Of a stretch of DNA of 64,000 nucleotides, positions 18,998-26,846 are shown in pieces. The stretch is taken from positions 1-64,000 of the forward strand of contig CAVPUY010000005.1 in NCBI GenBank assembly GCA_963709075.1, written 5' to 3'. This stretch comes from Palsa-506 sp963709075. GTDB taxonomy: Bacteria; Actinomycetota; Actinomycetes; Streptosporangiales; Streptosporangiaceae. The notes below the pieces were generated by a model. It was not told the origin of the DNA. It saw only the letters and a program-made list of their open reading frames with translations, and searched no databases. A program made the position numbers and the translations under genes. Within the stretch, counting starts at the first letter, position 1, and every line of letters starts with the position of its first letter.

Positions 18998-19804
18998 TCA
19001 GGCTGGACCCGTAAGCCTGATCCGGATGGCCCGGAACAGCCGAGGTGTTCCGCGCAGGACGGTGAGCCGGGGATCCGGCACGGTGAGAAACCGCTCGACC
19101 GCTAGCCCGAAGTACGGCGCTAGCCGCGGATCATCGCGAAGCTGGGCCATCGCCCGCCGGTCGCCGCCGAGCACGACCGCGTCGATCCGCCCCGCGTAAG
19201 GCGCGAACACCGCAACCGCCGTATCCGCCGCCGCGCCGAGTGCCTCCGATGCCTGCTTCTCCCGGCGGCGGGCGAACCGGTGCTGCGAGGTGCCGCCGGC
19301 CGCGCTGCGGCCGTGCACCAGCCTCGAGCCGACCTTCGACGCCGCCAGCGTGGGCACCGGGCCGGTGAAGACCCCGGCCGCGTACCCGCCGAGCCGCACC
19401 AGGAACACGCCGACGCTGCGATCAGCGCAGGCGTGCGCCGCGATCCGCTCGCCGTACCGGGCGCAGGCCGCCGCCGCGGCACCGTTCCCGGCAGCACCGC
19501 CGGCCGCACCAGCCTCTGCCCTGCCAGCATCCGCTCCGCCAGCCTCTGCCCTGCCAGCCTCCGCCCTGCCAGCCTCCGCCCTGCCAGCGTCCGCTCCGCC
19601 AGCATCCGCGGGACCGGCCGCCAGCGGCGGGAATGGCACGTGACATTCCGCCACCGCGCCATCGGGCGCCCGGAACGTCACCGTCTCCTGGCCGGCCTCG
19701 GCGATGGCGCCGCCGTGCCGCTGGGCGAAGGTCTCCAGCCATCGGGCCAGCCGGTCCGGGCCGACCTCGATCCATCGCCCGCCCCCAGGTCCACCGTTTT
19801 CCAC
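18998..19804 (-). CDS. acVLRF1-type release-factor-like peptidyl-tRNA hydrolase
   Basis: Actinobacterial relative of eukaryotic Vms1/ANKZF1 and eRF1, thought to release nascent chains from stalled ribosome subunits. The protein opens GRWIEVGPDRLARWLETFA, the family's usual start. A core follows with VGVFLVRLGGYAAGVF, then the catalytic-loop region ASKVGSRLVHGRSAAGGTSQ and HRFARRREKQASEA, and the end VLGGDRRAM, DPRLTVLRGTPRLFRAIRIR. The GG-x-S-Q segment corresponds to the GGQ-like loop of the VLRF1 clade. At about residues 65-105 there is a low-complexity insert of repeating GRAEA/GGADA pentads that the family lacks. Function is assigned from family knowledge; the residues were read by eye. 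Confidence 0.82.
   Translation of the reverse strand: MENGGPGGGRWIEVGPDRLARWLETFAQRHGGAIAEAGQETVTFRAPDGAVAECHVPFPPLAAGPADAGGADAGRAEAGRAEAGRAEAGGADAGRAEAGAAGGAAGNGAAAAACARYGERIAAHACADRSVGVFLVRLGGYAAGVFTGPVPTLAASKVGSRLVHGRSAAGGTSQHRFARRREKQASEALGAAADTAVAVFAPYAGRIDAVVLGGDRRAMAQLRDDPRLAPYFGLAVERFLTVPDPRLTVLRGTPRLFRAIRIRLTGPA
19506..19612. repeat. 15-bp in-gene tandem repeat in acVLRF1 gene
   Basis: About seven copies of a 15-base unit related to CCAGCCTCCGCCCTG. The length is a multiple of three, so the frame stays open and encodes Ala/Gly/Glu/Asp-Arg pentads. Probably length-variable between strains. Confidence 0.8.
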
Positions 19805-19928
19805 TACGCAGCGCCTCCATGTGATTACTATCCGTTACATGAGTTCTTGGCTGGTGCCCGCGCCTCGGCGGCCACCGAGAGGGGCAGGCTCCCGCACGGC
19901 CGCGGCCGGTCATGACCGCGAAGCCCAG

Positions 19929-20719
19929 ATGACCATCGTCACGGATGGCGAGACTGCCAGCCCGGCGGGCCGCGACGCTGATGCTAGCGCGGTCGAGCGA
20001 GCGCTGGCTGCGGCGATCATGGACAGCGCAAAGGTCGGCGACCTGCTCGATGAGCTGAGCCGCGGCCGGCTATGGCTGCCGCTCCCTGACGACGGCAGGC
20101 CGGTGACCGACGGCTCGGCGGTCAACCTGCCGATCGTGACCTACCTGGGCAGCGAATTCGTCCCGGCGTACACCTCGGCCCGCCGATTGCTCGCGGCCGC
20201 GGCCGGGCCAGGCGGCACTCAGGCGCCGCCCGTCGTGCCGCACGTCGTCGTGCCCGCCGCCGAACTCGCCAGGCGGCTGCCCGCCGCGCTCGGCATCGCG
20301 CTGAACCCGGGTGCGGGCGAGAGCGTCCCGGTGTACCCGGAAGGTGTCGCGTACATGGCGGCGGCAGCCTCCCCGGCGGCAGGCGGCCGGATCCGGGTCG
20401 GGACGCCCAGGCCGAGCCTGGCGCGCTGATCAGCGAGATCCGGTCCCTGCTGCCTTCGGTCCCGGCCGCGCGCGCTGCGGCTACGGCCTGGCTATCGGTC
20501 GATCTGGCCGGCGAGGGCCTGGTTATCTCGGTCACGCTGGATGACCCGGCGGACCAGGCGGCCAAGGAGGCCGTGGTCGGCGCCATCGAGCGCGCCGCCG
20601 CTGCCGCCCCGCAGGACGCCGGCTTCCCGATCGACGTGACTTTTCCCGGCGAGGGCGCAGCCGACCCGGTGGACGAGTGGATAACGGCTAACGCCAGCCC
20701 GTTCTACGTCAGGGCCTGA
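19929..20719 (+). CDS. SseB family protein, frameshifted
   Basis: Resembles the SseB (enhanced serine sensitivity) family. The N-terminal part carries GRLWLPLPDDGRP and IVTYLGSEFVPAYTS; it then reads LPAALGIALNPGAGESVPVY and PEGVAY. The frame is lost at about 20400-20402, where one G is missing from a G run. Restoring it gives RVGDAQAEPGALISEIRSLL and a normal C-terminal domain ending FPIDVTFPGEGAADPVDEW, with the stop at 20719. ATG 19929 is preferred; an ATG at 19839 is in frame. Divergent from acVLRF1. Molecular function of the family is not established. Confidence 0.75.
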
Positions 20720-20860
20720 CCGTCACCGCCGCGGCCCCGCGCCCGTTATCCCCGGGCTCATCTGCGGTCCGCCGCCTATACTGTGAGCAGGCGTTGGCAA
20801 TTCTCTCTGAGTCGTAACTATTTGGTTTAGAGTCAGCCCGCGGCACCGGAGGGCAAGCCA

Positions 20861-21862
20861 TTGACCTTGAATCAGCTCCGCACCTTTCTCGCGGTAGCGG
20901 ACCAAGGATCAGTCCGCGCCGCGGCCGAGGAGCTTGTCGTCACCCAGGCGGCGGTTTCGGCTGCGCTCGGCGCGCTGCAGAAATCGCTCGGCCTGCAGCT
21001 CGTCCGTCCCGACGGCCGCGGCCTGCGGCTTACCGACGCGGGCGAGGCCTACGTGCTCTACGTGCGCCGCATACTCGGGCTCCTCGACGAGGCACGGCGG
21101 GCCGCCGCCGCCGCCGCGGACCCGGACGGCGGCGAGCTCCGCATCGGAGCGGTGACCACCGCCGCCGAGCAGCTCGTGCCGGGCCTGCTGCAGGGTTTCC
21201 GCCGGGAGCACCCGGGCACCGGCGTCCTGCTCGAGGCCGGAAACCGTGATCGGGTGCGAGCTCTCCTTGACCGCCATCAGGTCGACCTGGTCGTCGGCGG
21301 GCGGCCAGAGCCGGGCCGGGATGTGCGCGTGTATGCCGTTCGCGAGCACAGGCTGTCGGTCGTCGCCGCGCCGGAGCTCGCCGCCTGCGCGGCCCAGGGA
21401 GCGGGCCTGCTGCCGTGGCTCGCGGACCAGACCTGGCTGCTGCGCGAGGCCGGGTCCAGCACCCGCAGCAGCACGCAGGCGCTACTCGCCGAACTCGACA
21501 TCACGCCGCTGACCCTCACCGTCGGGTCGAACGGCGCCATCCGCGAGTCGGCCAGGGTCGGGCTCGGCGTCACGCTGATTTCGCGCGACGCCATCGCTCA
21601 GGACCTGGCCGCCGGGCGGCTGGTCGAGCTGCCGGTCCCGGGCACGCCGCTGCGCCGCGACTGGTACCTCATCGCGCAACAGGGCACCCTGCCGCGATCC
21701 GCGGCCCGCCTGGTTGCCCACGTCCTGAGCCGGGGCGACTTCCAGGCACCCGACCTGCCAGCCGATCAGGCAGGCCAGCGGGCCAGGCCCGCACGGGCGA
21801 ATGCTGACTTTCCGGCTAACTATCAAGTCAAAGCTTTCGACTTGCCACTGAACTCTCAATAG
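20861..21862 (+). CDS. cbbR: LysR-family regulator, probable CbbR
   Basis: DNA-binding activator of the adjacent Calvin-cycle genes, inferred from position 69 bases upstream of cbbL on the same strand. An N-terminal winged helix (residues 1-60) includes FLAVADQGSVRAAAEELVVT and QAAVSAALGALQKSLGLQL; a periplasmic-binding-like effector domain follows (about 90-295). TTG 20861 is taken as start because GGAGGG lies at 20848-20853 and the helix-turn-helix begins at once. The last 30 residues (from about QAGQRARPARA) look unlike the family; they overlap a palindrome at 21824-21844 that may be an operator. In CbbR proteins the effector is usually a Calvin-cycle or redox metabolite; which one is unknown here. 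Confidence 0.85.
   Translation: MTLNQLRTFLAVADQGSVRAAAEELVVTQAAVSAALGALQKSLGLQLVRPDGRGLRLTDAGEAYVLYVRRILGLLDEARRAAAAAADPDGGELRIGAVTTAAEQLVPGLLQGFRREHPGTGVLLEAGNRDRVRALLDRHQVDLVVGGRPEPGRDVRVYAVREHRLSVVAAPELAACAAQGAGLLPWLADQTWLLREAGSSTRSSTQALLAELDITPLTLTVGSNGAIRESARVGLGVTLISRDAIAQDLAAGRLVELPVPGTPLRRDWYLIAQQGTLPRSAARLVAHVLSRGDFQAPDLPADQAGQRARPARANADFPANYQVKAFDLPLNSQ
21824..21844. promoter_or_regulatory. Palindrome upstream of cbbL, candidate CbbR operator
   Basis: CAAGTC and GACTTG form perfect six-base arms around a nine-base AAAGCTTTC centre. The site lies within the last codons of cbbR, 88 bases before the cbbL start, in locally AT-rich DNA. LysR regulators bind such interrupted dyads. Assignment to CbbR is inference. 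Confidence 0.45.
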
Positions 21863-21931
21863 ACACCAGGGCAATAGTCAGCGATCGTTGGATCCAGGAG
21901 GCGCACGGCGCGCACCACCACGGAGGAGATC

Positions 21932-23368
21932 ATGACCACCGGACAGAACCGCTGGGCGGCAGGCGTCCTCCCGTACGCGGAGATGGGCTACTTCGATGCC
22001 GACTACGTGCCGAAGGACACCGATGTGCTGGCCGCGTTCCGGATCACTCCGCAGCCGGGCGTACCGCCCGAGGAAGCGGGTGCGGCGGTGGCCGGCGAGT
22101 CATCGACCGCGACCTGGACCGTCGTCTGGACGGACCGCCTCACCGCCCATGAGCACTATCAGGCCAAGTGCTATCAGGTCGATCCGGTCCCCGGCCGGGA
22201 TGGCGAGTACATCGCGTACATCGCTTACGACATCGATCTCTTCGAAGAAGGATCGATCCCGAACCTGACGTCCTCCATCATCGGCAATGTCTTCGGCTTC
22301 AAGGCGCTCCGCGCGCTGCGCCTCGAGGACATGCGGATCCCGCTGCACTACGTGAAGACGTTCCGCGGGCCGCCGCACGGCATCGTGATGGAGCGCGAGT
22401 ACCTGAACAAGTACGGCAGGCCGCTGCTCGGCGCGACGACGAAGCCGAAGCTGGGGCTGTCGGCGCGCAACTACGGCCGGGTGGTCTACGAGGCGCTCCG
22501 CGGCGGTCTCGACTTCACCAAGGACGACGAGAACATCAACTCGCAGCCGTTCATGCGCTGGCGCGACCGCTATCTCTTCGCGATGGAGGGAGTGAACCGC
22601 GCCGCGCAGCAAACCGGCGAGATCAAGGGCCACTACCTCAACGTCACCGCCGCGTCCATGGAGGACATGTACGAGCGCGCCGAGTTCGCCAAGGAACTCG
22701 GCAGCATCGTCGTCATGGTCGACCTGACCGTCGGCTACACGGCCCTGCACTCGATGTCGAACTGGGCCAGGGCCAATGGCGTCCTGCTGCACCTGCACCG
22801 TGCCGGTCATGGCACCTATACCCGGCAGAAGTCGCACGGTGTCAGTTTCCGGGTCATCGCGAAATGGTGCCGCCTGATCGGCGTCGACCACATCCACGCC
22901 GGGACCGTGGTGGGAAAGCTGGAAGGCGACCCGGCGATGGTGCGCGGCTACTACGACACGCTGCGCGAGTCGCTGACCCCGCGCGATCTGGGCCATGGCA
23001 TGTACTTCGAGCAGGACTGGGGGTCCATGCCCGGCACTATGCCGGTCGCGTCTGGCGGCATCCACGCTGGCCAGATGCACCAGCTGCTCGACTACCTGGG
23101 CGAGGACGTCATCCTGCAGTTCGGCGGCGGCACGATCGGCCACCCGATGGGCATCGCCGCCGGAGCCACCGCCAACCGGGTGGCCGTCGAAGCGATGATC
23201 AAGGCCCGCAACGAGGGCAGGGACTTCGTCCGGGAGGGCGACGACATCCTCGCCGAGGCGGCGAAGCACTGCCGCGAGCTCCAGGCCGCGCTGGATACCT
23301 GGGGAGACATCACCTTCAACTACGAGTCAACGGACACTCCGGACGTCGTGTCCACGCCGACCGCCTGA
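21932..23368 (+). CDS. cbbL: RuBisCO large subunit, red-type Form I (IC/IE-like)
   Basis: Carboxylates ribulose 1,5-bisphosphate to two 3-phosphoglycerate. The 478 residues are normal for Form I. Active-site features are present: TTKPKLGLS with catalytic Lys171, GGLDFTKDDENINSQPFMRW with the carbamylated Lys197 and its metal ligands Asp199 and Glu200, HLHRAGHGTYTRQKSHG, GVDHIHAGTVVGKLEGDP with loop-6 Lys329, and LQFGGGTIGHP. The HRAGxxTYxRQK form is that of the red-type branch rather than the plant/cyanobacterial one. Red-type enzymes in soil actinobacteria are usually classed as Form IE and linked to hydrogen- or CO-driven growth; the subform needs a tree. GGAGGAG precedes ATG 21932. It is followed by cbbS after 33 bases and cbbX. 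Confidence 0.97.
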   Translation: MTTGQNRWAAGVLPYAEMGYFDADYVPKDTDVLAAFRITPQPGVPPEEAGAAVAGESSTATWTVVWTDRLTAHEHYQAKCYQVDPVPGRDGEYIAYIAYDIDLFEEGSIPNLTSSIIGNVFGFKALRALRLEDMRIPLHYVKTFRGPPHGIVMEREYLNKYGRPLLGATTKPKLGLSARNYGRVVYEALRGGLDFTKDDENINSQPFMRWRDRYLFAMEGVNRAAQQTGEIKGHYLNVTAASMEDMYERAEFAKELGSIVVMVDLTVGYTALHSMSNWARANGVLLHLHRAGHGTYTRQKSHGVSFRVIAKWCRLIGVDHIHAGTVVGKLEGDPAMVRGYYDTLRESLTPRDLGHGMYFEQDWGSMPGTMPVASGGIHAGQMHQLLDYLGEDVILQFGGGTIGHPMGIAAGATANRVAVEAMIKARNEGRDFVREGDDILAEAAKHCRELQAALDTWGDITFNYESTDTPDVVSTPTA

Positions 23369-23401
23369 CGGACCCTGGCCTGCGCCCGCCAAGGAGGCTA
23401 T

Positions 23402-23845
23402 ATGCGCATCACCCAAGGCACTTTCTCCTATCTGCCCGATCTCACCGATGACGAGATCAGCGCCCAGATCCAGTACGCCATCGATCAGCGGTGGGCGGTG
23501 GCGGTCGAGTTCACTGACGACCCGCATCCGCGCAACGTGATCTGGGAGATGTGGGGCCTGCCCATGTTCGAGATCGCCGATGCGTCCGCAGGGATGCACG
23601 AGGTGACCTCGTGCCGGGCCGCGTACCCGGATCACTACATAAAGGTCGTGGCGTACGACGCTACCCTCGGCAGGCAGACCACCGCCCTGAGCTTCATCGT
23701 CGGCCGCCCCGCCGATGAGCCTGGCTTCCGGCTCGACCGGCAGGAGATGGCCGACCGGCAGATCAGGTACAGCCTGCACTCCTACGCCACCGATCGCCCG
23801 CCCGGCGCCCGGGCTGACGGCCCGAACGGCCAGCACGGCAGCTGA
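23402..23845 (+). CDS. cbbS: RuBisCO small subunit, red-type
   Basis: Caps the L8 core to make the L8S8 holoenzyme. The 147-residue chain starts MRITQGTFSYLPDLTDDEI, the hallmark of IC/ID/IE small subunits, and includes WEMWGLPMFE and CRAAYPDHYIKVVAYDA. The region beyond residue 105 (GFRLDRQEMADRQIRYSLHS) is the C-terminal hairpin extension that supports assembly of red-type enzymes. AAGGAGG lies just before ATG 23402. The stop overlaps the cbbX start by one base. Confidence 0.97.
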   Translation: MRITQGTFSYLPDLTDDEISAQIQYAIDQRWAVAVEFTDDPHPRNVIWEMWGLPMFEIADASAGMHEVTSCRAAYPDHYIKVVAYDATLGRQTTALSFIVGRPADEPGFRLDRQEMADRQIRYSLHSYATDRPPGARADGPNGQHGS

Positions 23846-24959
23846 TGAGCACGCCAGCCGGTCCGCCGCCGCAAGGCTTCGCGATGCCAAGGCCGGCTCC
23901 AGGCCTGCCGGGCGGCGACCCGGGGCAGGCCCGCGGTGACGGCCCGGAGAACGCGGCCGGCTCCGGTGCGCCGCCGCCGCTCCCGCCGGAGGCGAAGCTG
24001 GAGCTAGCCGACGACCAGCAAGCCAGGCAGATCGCCGGGATCCTCGACGACCTCGACCGGGATTTCATCGGCCTGGCCCCGGTCAAGGCCCGGGTAAGGG
24101 AGATCGGCGCGCTGCTGCTCGTCGACCGGCTTCGCGGCCGGTACGGCCTGACCGCGTCGAGGCCCAGCCTGCACATGTGCTTTACCGGCAGCCCGGGCAC
24201 CGGCAAGACCACCCTGGCCGGGCGGATGGGCGAGTTGCTCCGGGAACTCGGCTACCTGCGCAAGGGCCAGCTGGTGAGCGTCACGAGGGATGACCTCGTC
24301 GGGCAGTACGTCGGCCACACCGCGCCGAAGACCAAGGAGGTGCTCAAGCGCGCGATGGGCGGCGTGCTGCTGATCGACGAGGCTTACTACCTCTACCGGC
24401 CGGATAACGAGCGCGACTACGGCCAGGAATCCATCGAGATCCTGCTCCAGTTCATGGAAGAGCATCGCGACGACCTGGTCGTGATCCTGGCCGGCTACAA
24501 GCCGCGGATGGACGTGTTCTTCCAGTCCAACCCGGGCATGGCCTCACGAATCGGGCATCATATCGACTTTCCCGATTTCGCCCCCGAAGAGCTCATGCAG
24601 ATCGCCGAGCTCATGCTGGAGCGCGAGCAGTACCAGTTCGAGCCCGGCCGCGCGGGACGCGTTCCGCGAGTACATCGCGCTGCGGATGCGCCAGCCGCGC
24701 TTCGCCAACGCCCGGAGCATGCGGAATGCCATCGACCGGCTGCGGCTCCGGCAAGCGCGGCGGCTGGTCTCGGCAGGCGGCCCGATCGGCCGGGACGACC
24801 TGGTCCGGCTCACCGTCGCGGACGTGCGCGGCAGCCGCGTCTTCAGCGAGCCTCTCGCCGCGCCGCCGTCGGCTGCACCGCAGTCGCCGGGGTCGCCGGA
24901 GTGCGCAGGAGCCACCGGTGCCGCCGGTGCCGCCGTCGCCGGAGGCGCTGGCGGGCTGA
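23845..24959 (+). CDS. cbbX: CbbX, AAA+ RuBisCO activase, frameshifted
   Basis: AAA+ motor that frees inhibited red-type RuBisCO by pulling on the large-subunit C-terminus. A proline-rich N-terminus (1-50) precedes the AAA+ core: IAGILDDLDRDFIGLAPVKA, Walker A GSPGTGKT at residues 115-122, Walker B GVLLIDEAYYLYRP, sensor-1 region VVILAGYKPRMD and NPGMASRIGHHIDFPD. The frame breaks at about 24642-24650; the next frame restores AARDAFREYIALRMRQPRFA then NARSMRNAIDRLRLRQARRL, the normal C-terminal helical domain. A second break near 24895-24905 would let the protein end EPPVPPVPPSPEALAG at 24959. Both breaks lie in GC-rich DNA and look like read errors. The gene overlaps cbbS by one base, fixing its place in the RuBisCO operon. 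Confidence 0.88.
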
Positions 24960-26147
24960 GCGGTATGGTCAGCCGGACCGTGGTGCCGCGGCCGGGCGCG
25001 CTGGCCAGGTCGAGCCTGCCGCCGAGCAGCTCGGCCCGTTCCCGCATGCCGGAAAGGCCGAAACCGGTAGGCGCCGCCATCCCGGTGGCGCGCACCGCCG
25101 CGGTCACGTCGAAGCCGACGCCGTTGTCGCTGACCTCGAGCCGGACGCGGTCGCCCGGCAAGGACAGCCGGATCCGGGCGGCACCGGCCGCCGCATGCTT
25201 GGCCACGTTCTGCAGCGCCTCCTGGGCGGTCCGGTAGACGGCCGTCTCGAGATGCTCGGCCAGCCGGCATTGCACCGCCTCAACCTCCACGTCGAGCGGC
25301 GGGAACGAGTAGCCCAGGCTCTCCAGGCTGGCCGCCAGGCCAAGGTCATCAAGTACCGGCGGGCGCAGCCCGGCGATCGCCGAGCGCGTCTCGTCCAGCG
25401 CGGCACTGGCGAGCTCCTGGGCCCTGGCCACCTGCTCGGCGGCCACCCGCGGGTCGCCGGGGATCGCGTCGGCGGCGGCGGACAGATGGAAGAACAGGCT
25501 CACGATCCGCTGGCTGATGCCGTCATGGATCTCGCCGGCCAGCCGGCGGCTCTCATGTTCCTGCCATTCCACCATCTGCTCGGCGAATCGCTCAAGCGCC
25601 TCTTCCCGCTCCGCCAGCCGCTGGTGCAGCCTGGCATTCTGGATCGCGCCGGCAACCAGGCCAGCGACCGACCTGAGCAGGTCGACGTCCGCGGCGCAGA
25701 ACTCGCGCCGGAGCCTGGTGTGCACGTTCAGCACGCCAACCAGATGGCCAAGCGGCGTCACGATCGGGACCGACAGCATGGAGGTGAACTCCTCGCCGCG
25801 CAGCGCCGGGATGTACCGGTACCGCGGGTCGCCGGCCTTGTCGTCCACGATGACCGCAGGCTCGCCGTGCGCGGCTACCCAGCCGGATACGCCCTCGCCG
25901 ATCGCCAGCTCGATCTTCCCGACCAGCCCGTCGAAGGCGGCGTTGCGCCGCGCAGCTGGAGCAGCCGGCCCTGCTCGTCCAGCAGGTGCACGAAGCACAC
26001 GTCGGTGTCCGTCGTCTCCGTGACGAGCTTCGCCGTTCCCTGCAGGATGACGTCGAGCTCGAGCCCGGCCGAGATGATCTCGATGACCCGGGAGAGCAGC
26101 TCCGCCTCGCGTTCCGCGTCCGCGCCGTTGATCCGTGACCCGGTCAA
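24950..26147 (-). CDS. GAF-domain sensor histidine kinase (HisKA_3/NarL type), frameshifted, 3' end approximate
   Basis: Soluble kinase. Residues about 1-30 form a helix; a GAF domain follows, holding VTETTDTDVCFVHLLDEQGR, ALRGEEFTSMLSVPIVTPLG and VGVLNVHTR; then the H-box LAGEIHDGISQRIVSLFFHL, ALDETRSAIAGLRPPVLDDL, and an ATPase with VAKHAAAGAA, VSDNGVGFD and GFGLSGMRERAELLGG, ending near RGTTVRLTIPLS. One frameshift at about 25950-25957 splits the GAF domain. TTG 26147 overlaps the response-regulator stop by two bases, so the pair is translationally coupled. The layout recalls DevS/NreB redox or gas sensors, but no haem or Cys ligand is evident. The frame stays open past the domain end opposite cbbX, so the true stop is not certain. 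Confidence 0.82.
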
Positions 26148-26830
26148 TGGAAGACCCCCTCGCGCAGCGCGAGGGCGACAGCGGATGTCCGGTCCGGCAC
26201 GCTGAGCTTGCGGTAGATCCCGCGCGAATGGGTCTTCACCGTCTCCTCGCTGACCACTAGCTTCGCCGCGATCGCACGGTTGGTCAGGCCTGCCACCAGC
26301 AGCGAAAGCACCTCGCTTTCCCGCTGCGTCAGCCCGAGGTGCGCGCCGGGCCAGAACTCGCCGCTGCGCAGCCGGGCGGCGGACAGCGCGACCCGGCCGG
26401 CCAGGGCCGGGTCGATAAGGACCTCGCCGTCGGCGATGCGGCACAGGTAGTCGACCAGCTCGGCACCGCGGATCCGCTTCAGCAGGAAGCCGGCGGCGCC
26501 CACCCGCATTGCCTGGTAGAGGTACTGCTCGTCGTCATAGACCGTCAGGAAGACGACCTTGCAGTCCGGCTGGTCCCGGCGGATCTCGGCGCAGACGTCG
26601 AGACCGCTGCTGCCCTTGAGCCGGACGTCAAGCAGCACCAGTTCCGGCGCCAGCCTGGCCACCAGGCGCACGGCGTCGCCGGCGTCGCTGGACTCGCCGA
26701 CCACCTGGACCTGCGCGCGGTAGGGCTGGAGCATGGCCTTGAGGCCGTCGAGCACCATCTGATGGTCGTCGATGATGACCAGGGTCAGTGGCCCGCGCTC
26801 GCGGCCGTCCATGTCCGGAAAGGTACCCAT
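26144..26830 (-). CDS. NarL/FixJ-family response regulator
   Basis: Partner of the GAF kinase. Receiver domain at about residues 14-130: acidic pocket IIDDH, phospho-acceptor Asp68 in LVLLDVRL, conserved Thr in VFLTVYDD and Lys in GFLLKRI. A LuxR-type helix-turn-helix at about 165-225 reads LTQRESEVLSLLVAGLTNRA and VSEETVKTHSRGIYRKL. ATG 26830 is used; ATG 26812 (MDGRERGP) is equally possible. It begins 16 bases after the phosphoribulokinase stop and shares bases with the kinase start, so phosphoribulokinase, regulator and kinase form one operon converging on cbbLSX. Confidence 0.9.
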   Translation of the reverse strand: MGTFPDMDGRERGPLTLVIIDDHQMVLDGLKAMLQPYRAQVQVVGESSDAGDAVRLVARLAPELVLLDVRLKGSSGLDVCAEIRRDQPDCKVVFLTVYDDEQYLYQAMRVGAAGFLLKRIRGAELVDYLCRIADGEVLIDPALAGRVALSAARLRSGEFWPGAHLGLTQRESEVLSLLVAGLTNRAIAAKLVVSEETVKTHSRGIYRKLSVPDRTSAVALALREGVFH

Positions 26831-26846
26831 CCTGGCCGGTCCTGGA

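Noticed and set aside
15698..19105. A single 1,135-codon + strand open frame continuing past the kinase into GC-rich repeats.
   Set aside because: Codons after 18,511 match no kinase and are antisense to an ABC-F start, a repeat array and the 3' end of the acVLRF1 gene; the fusion is an artefact of the join.
22100..23269. A 389-codon - strand open frame opposite cbbL, and similar long frames opposite leuA, the permease, the amine oxidase and zwf.
   Set aside because: GC-rich actinobacterial genes leave long stop-free shadows in other frames. These products have no recognisable domain and the sense genes are certain.
21932..23368. RuBisCO-like protein (Form IV) without carboxylase activity.
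   Set aside because: All catalytic lysines, the metal-binding Asp/Glu and loop 6 are present, and cbbS and cbbX are adjacent.
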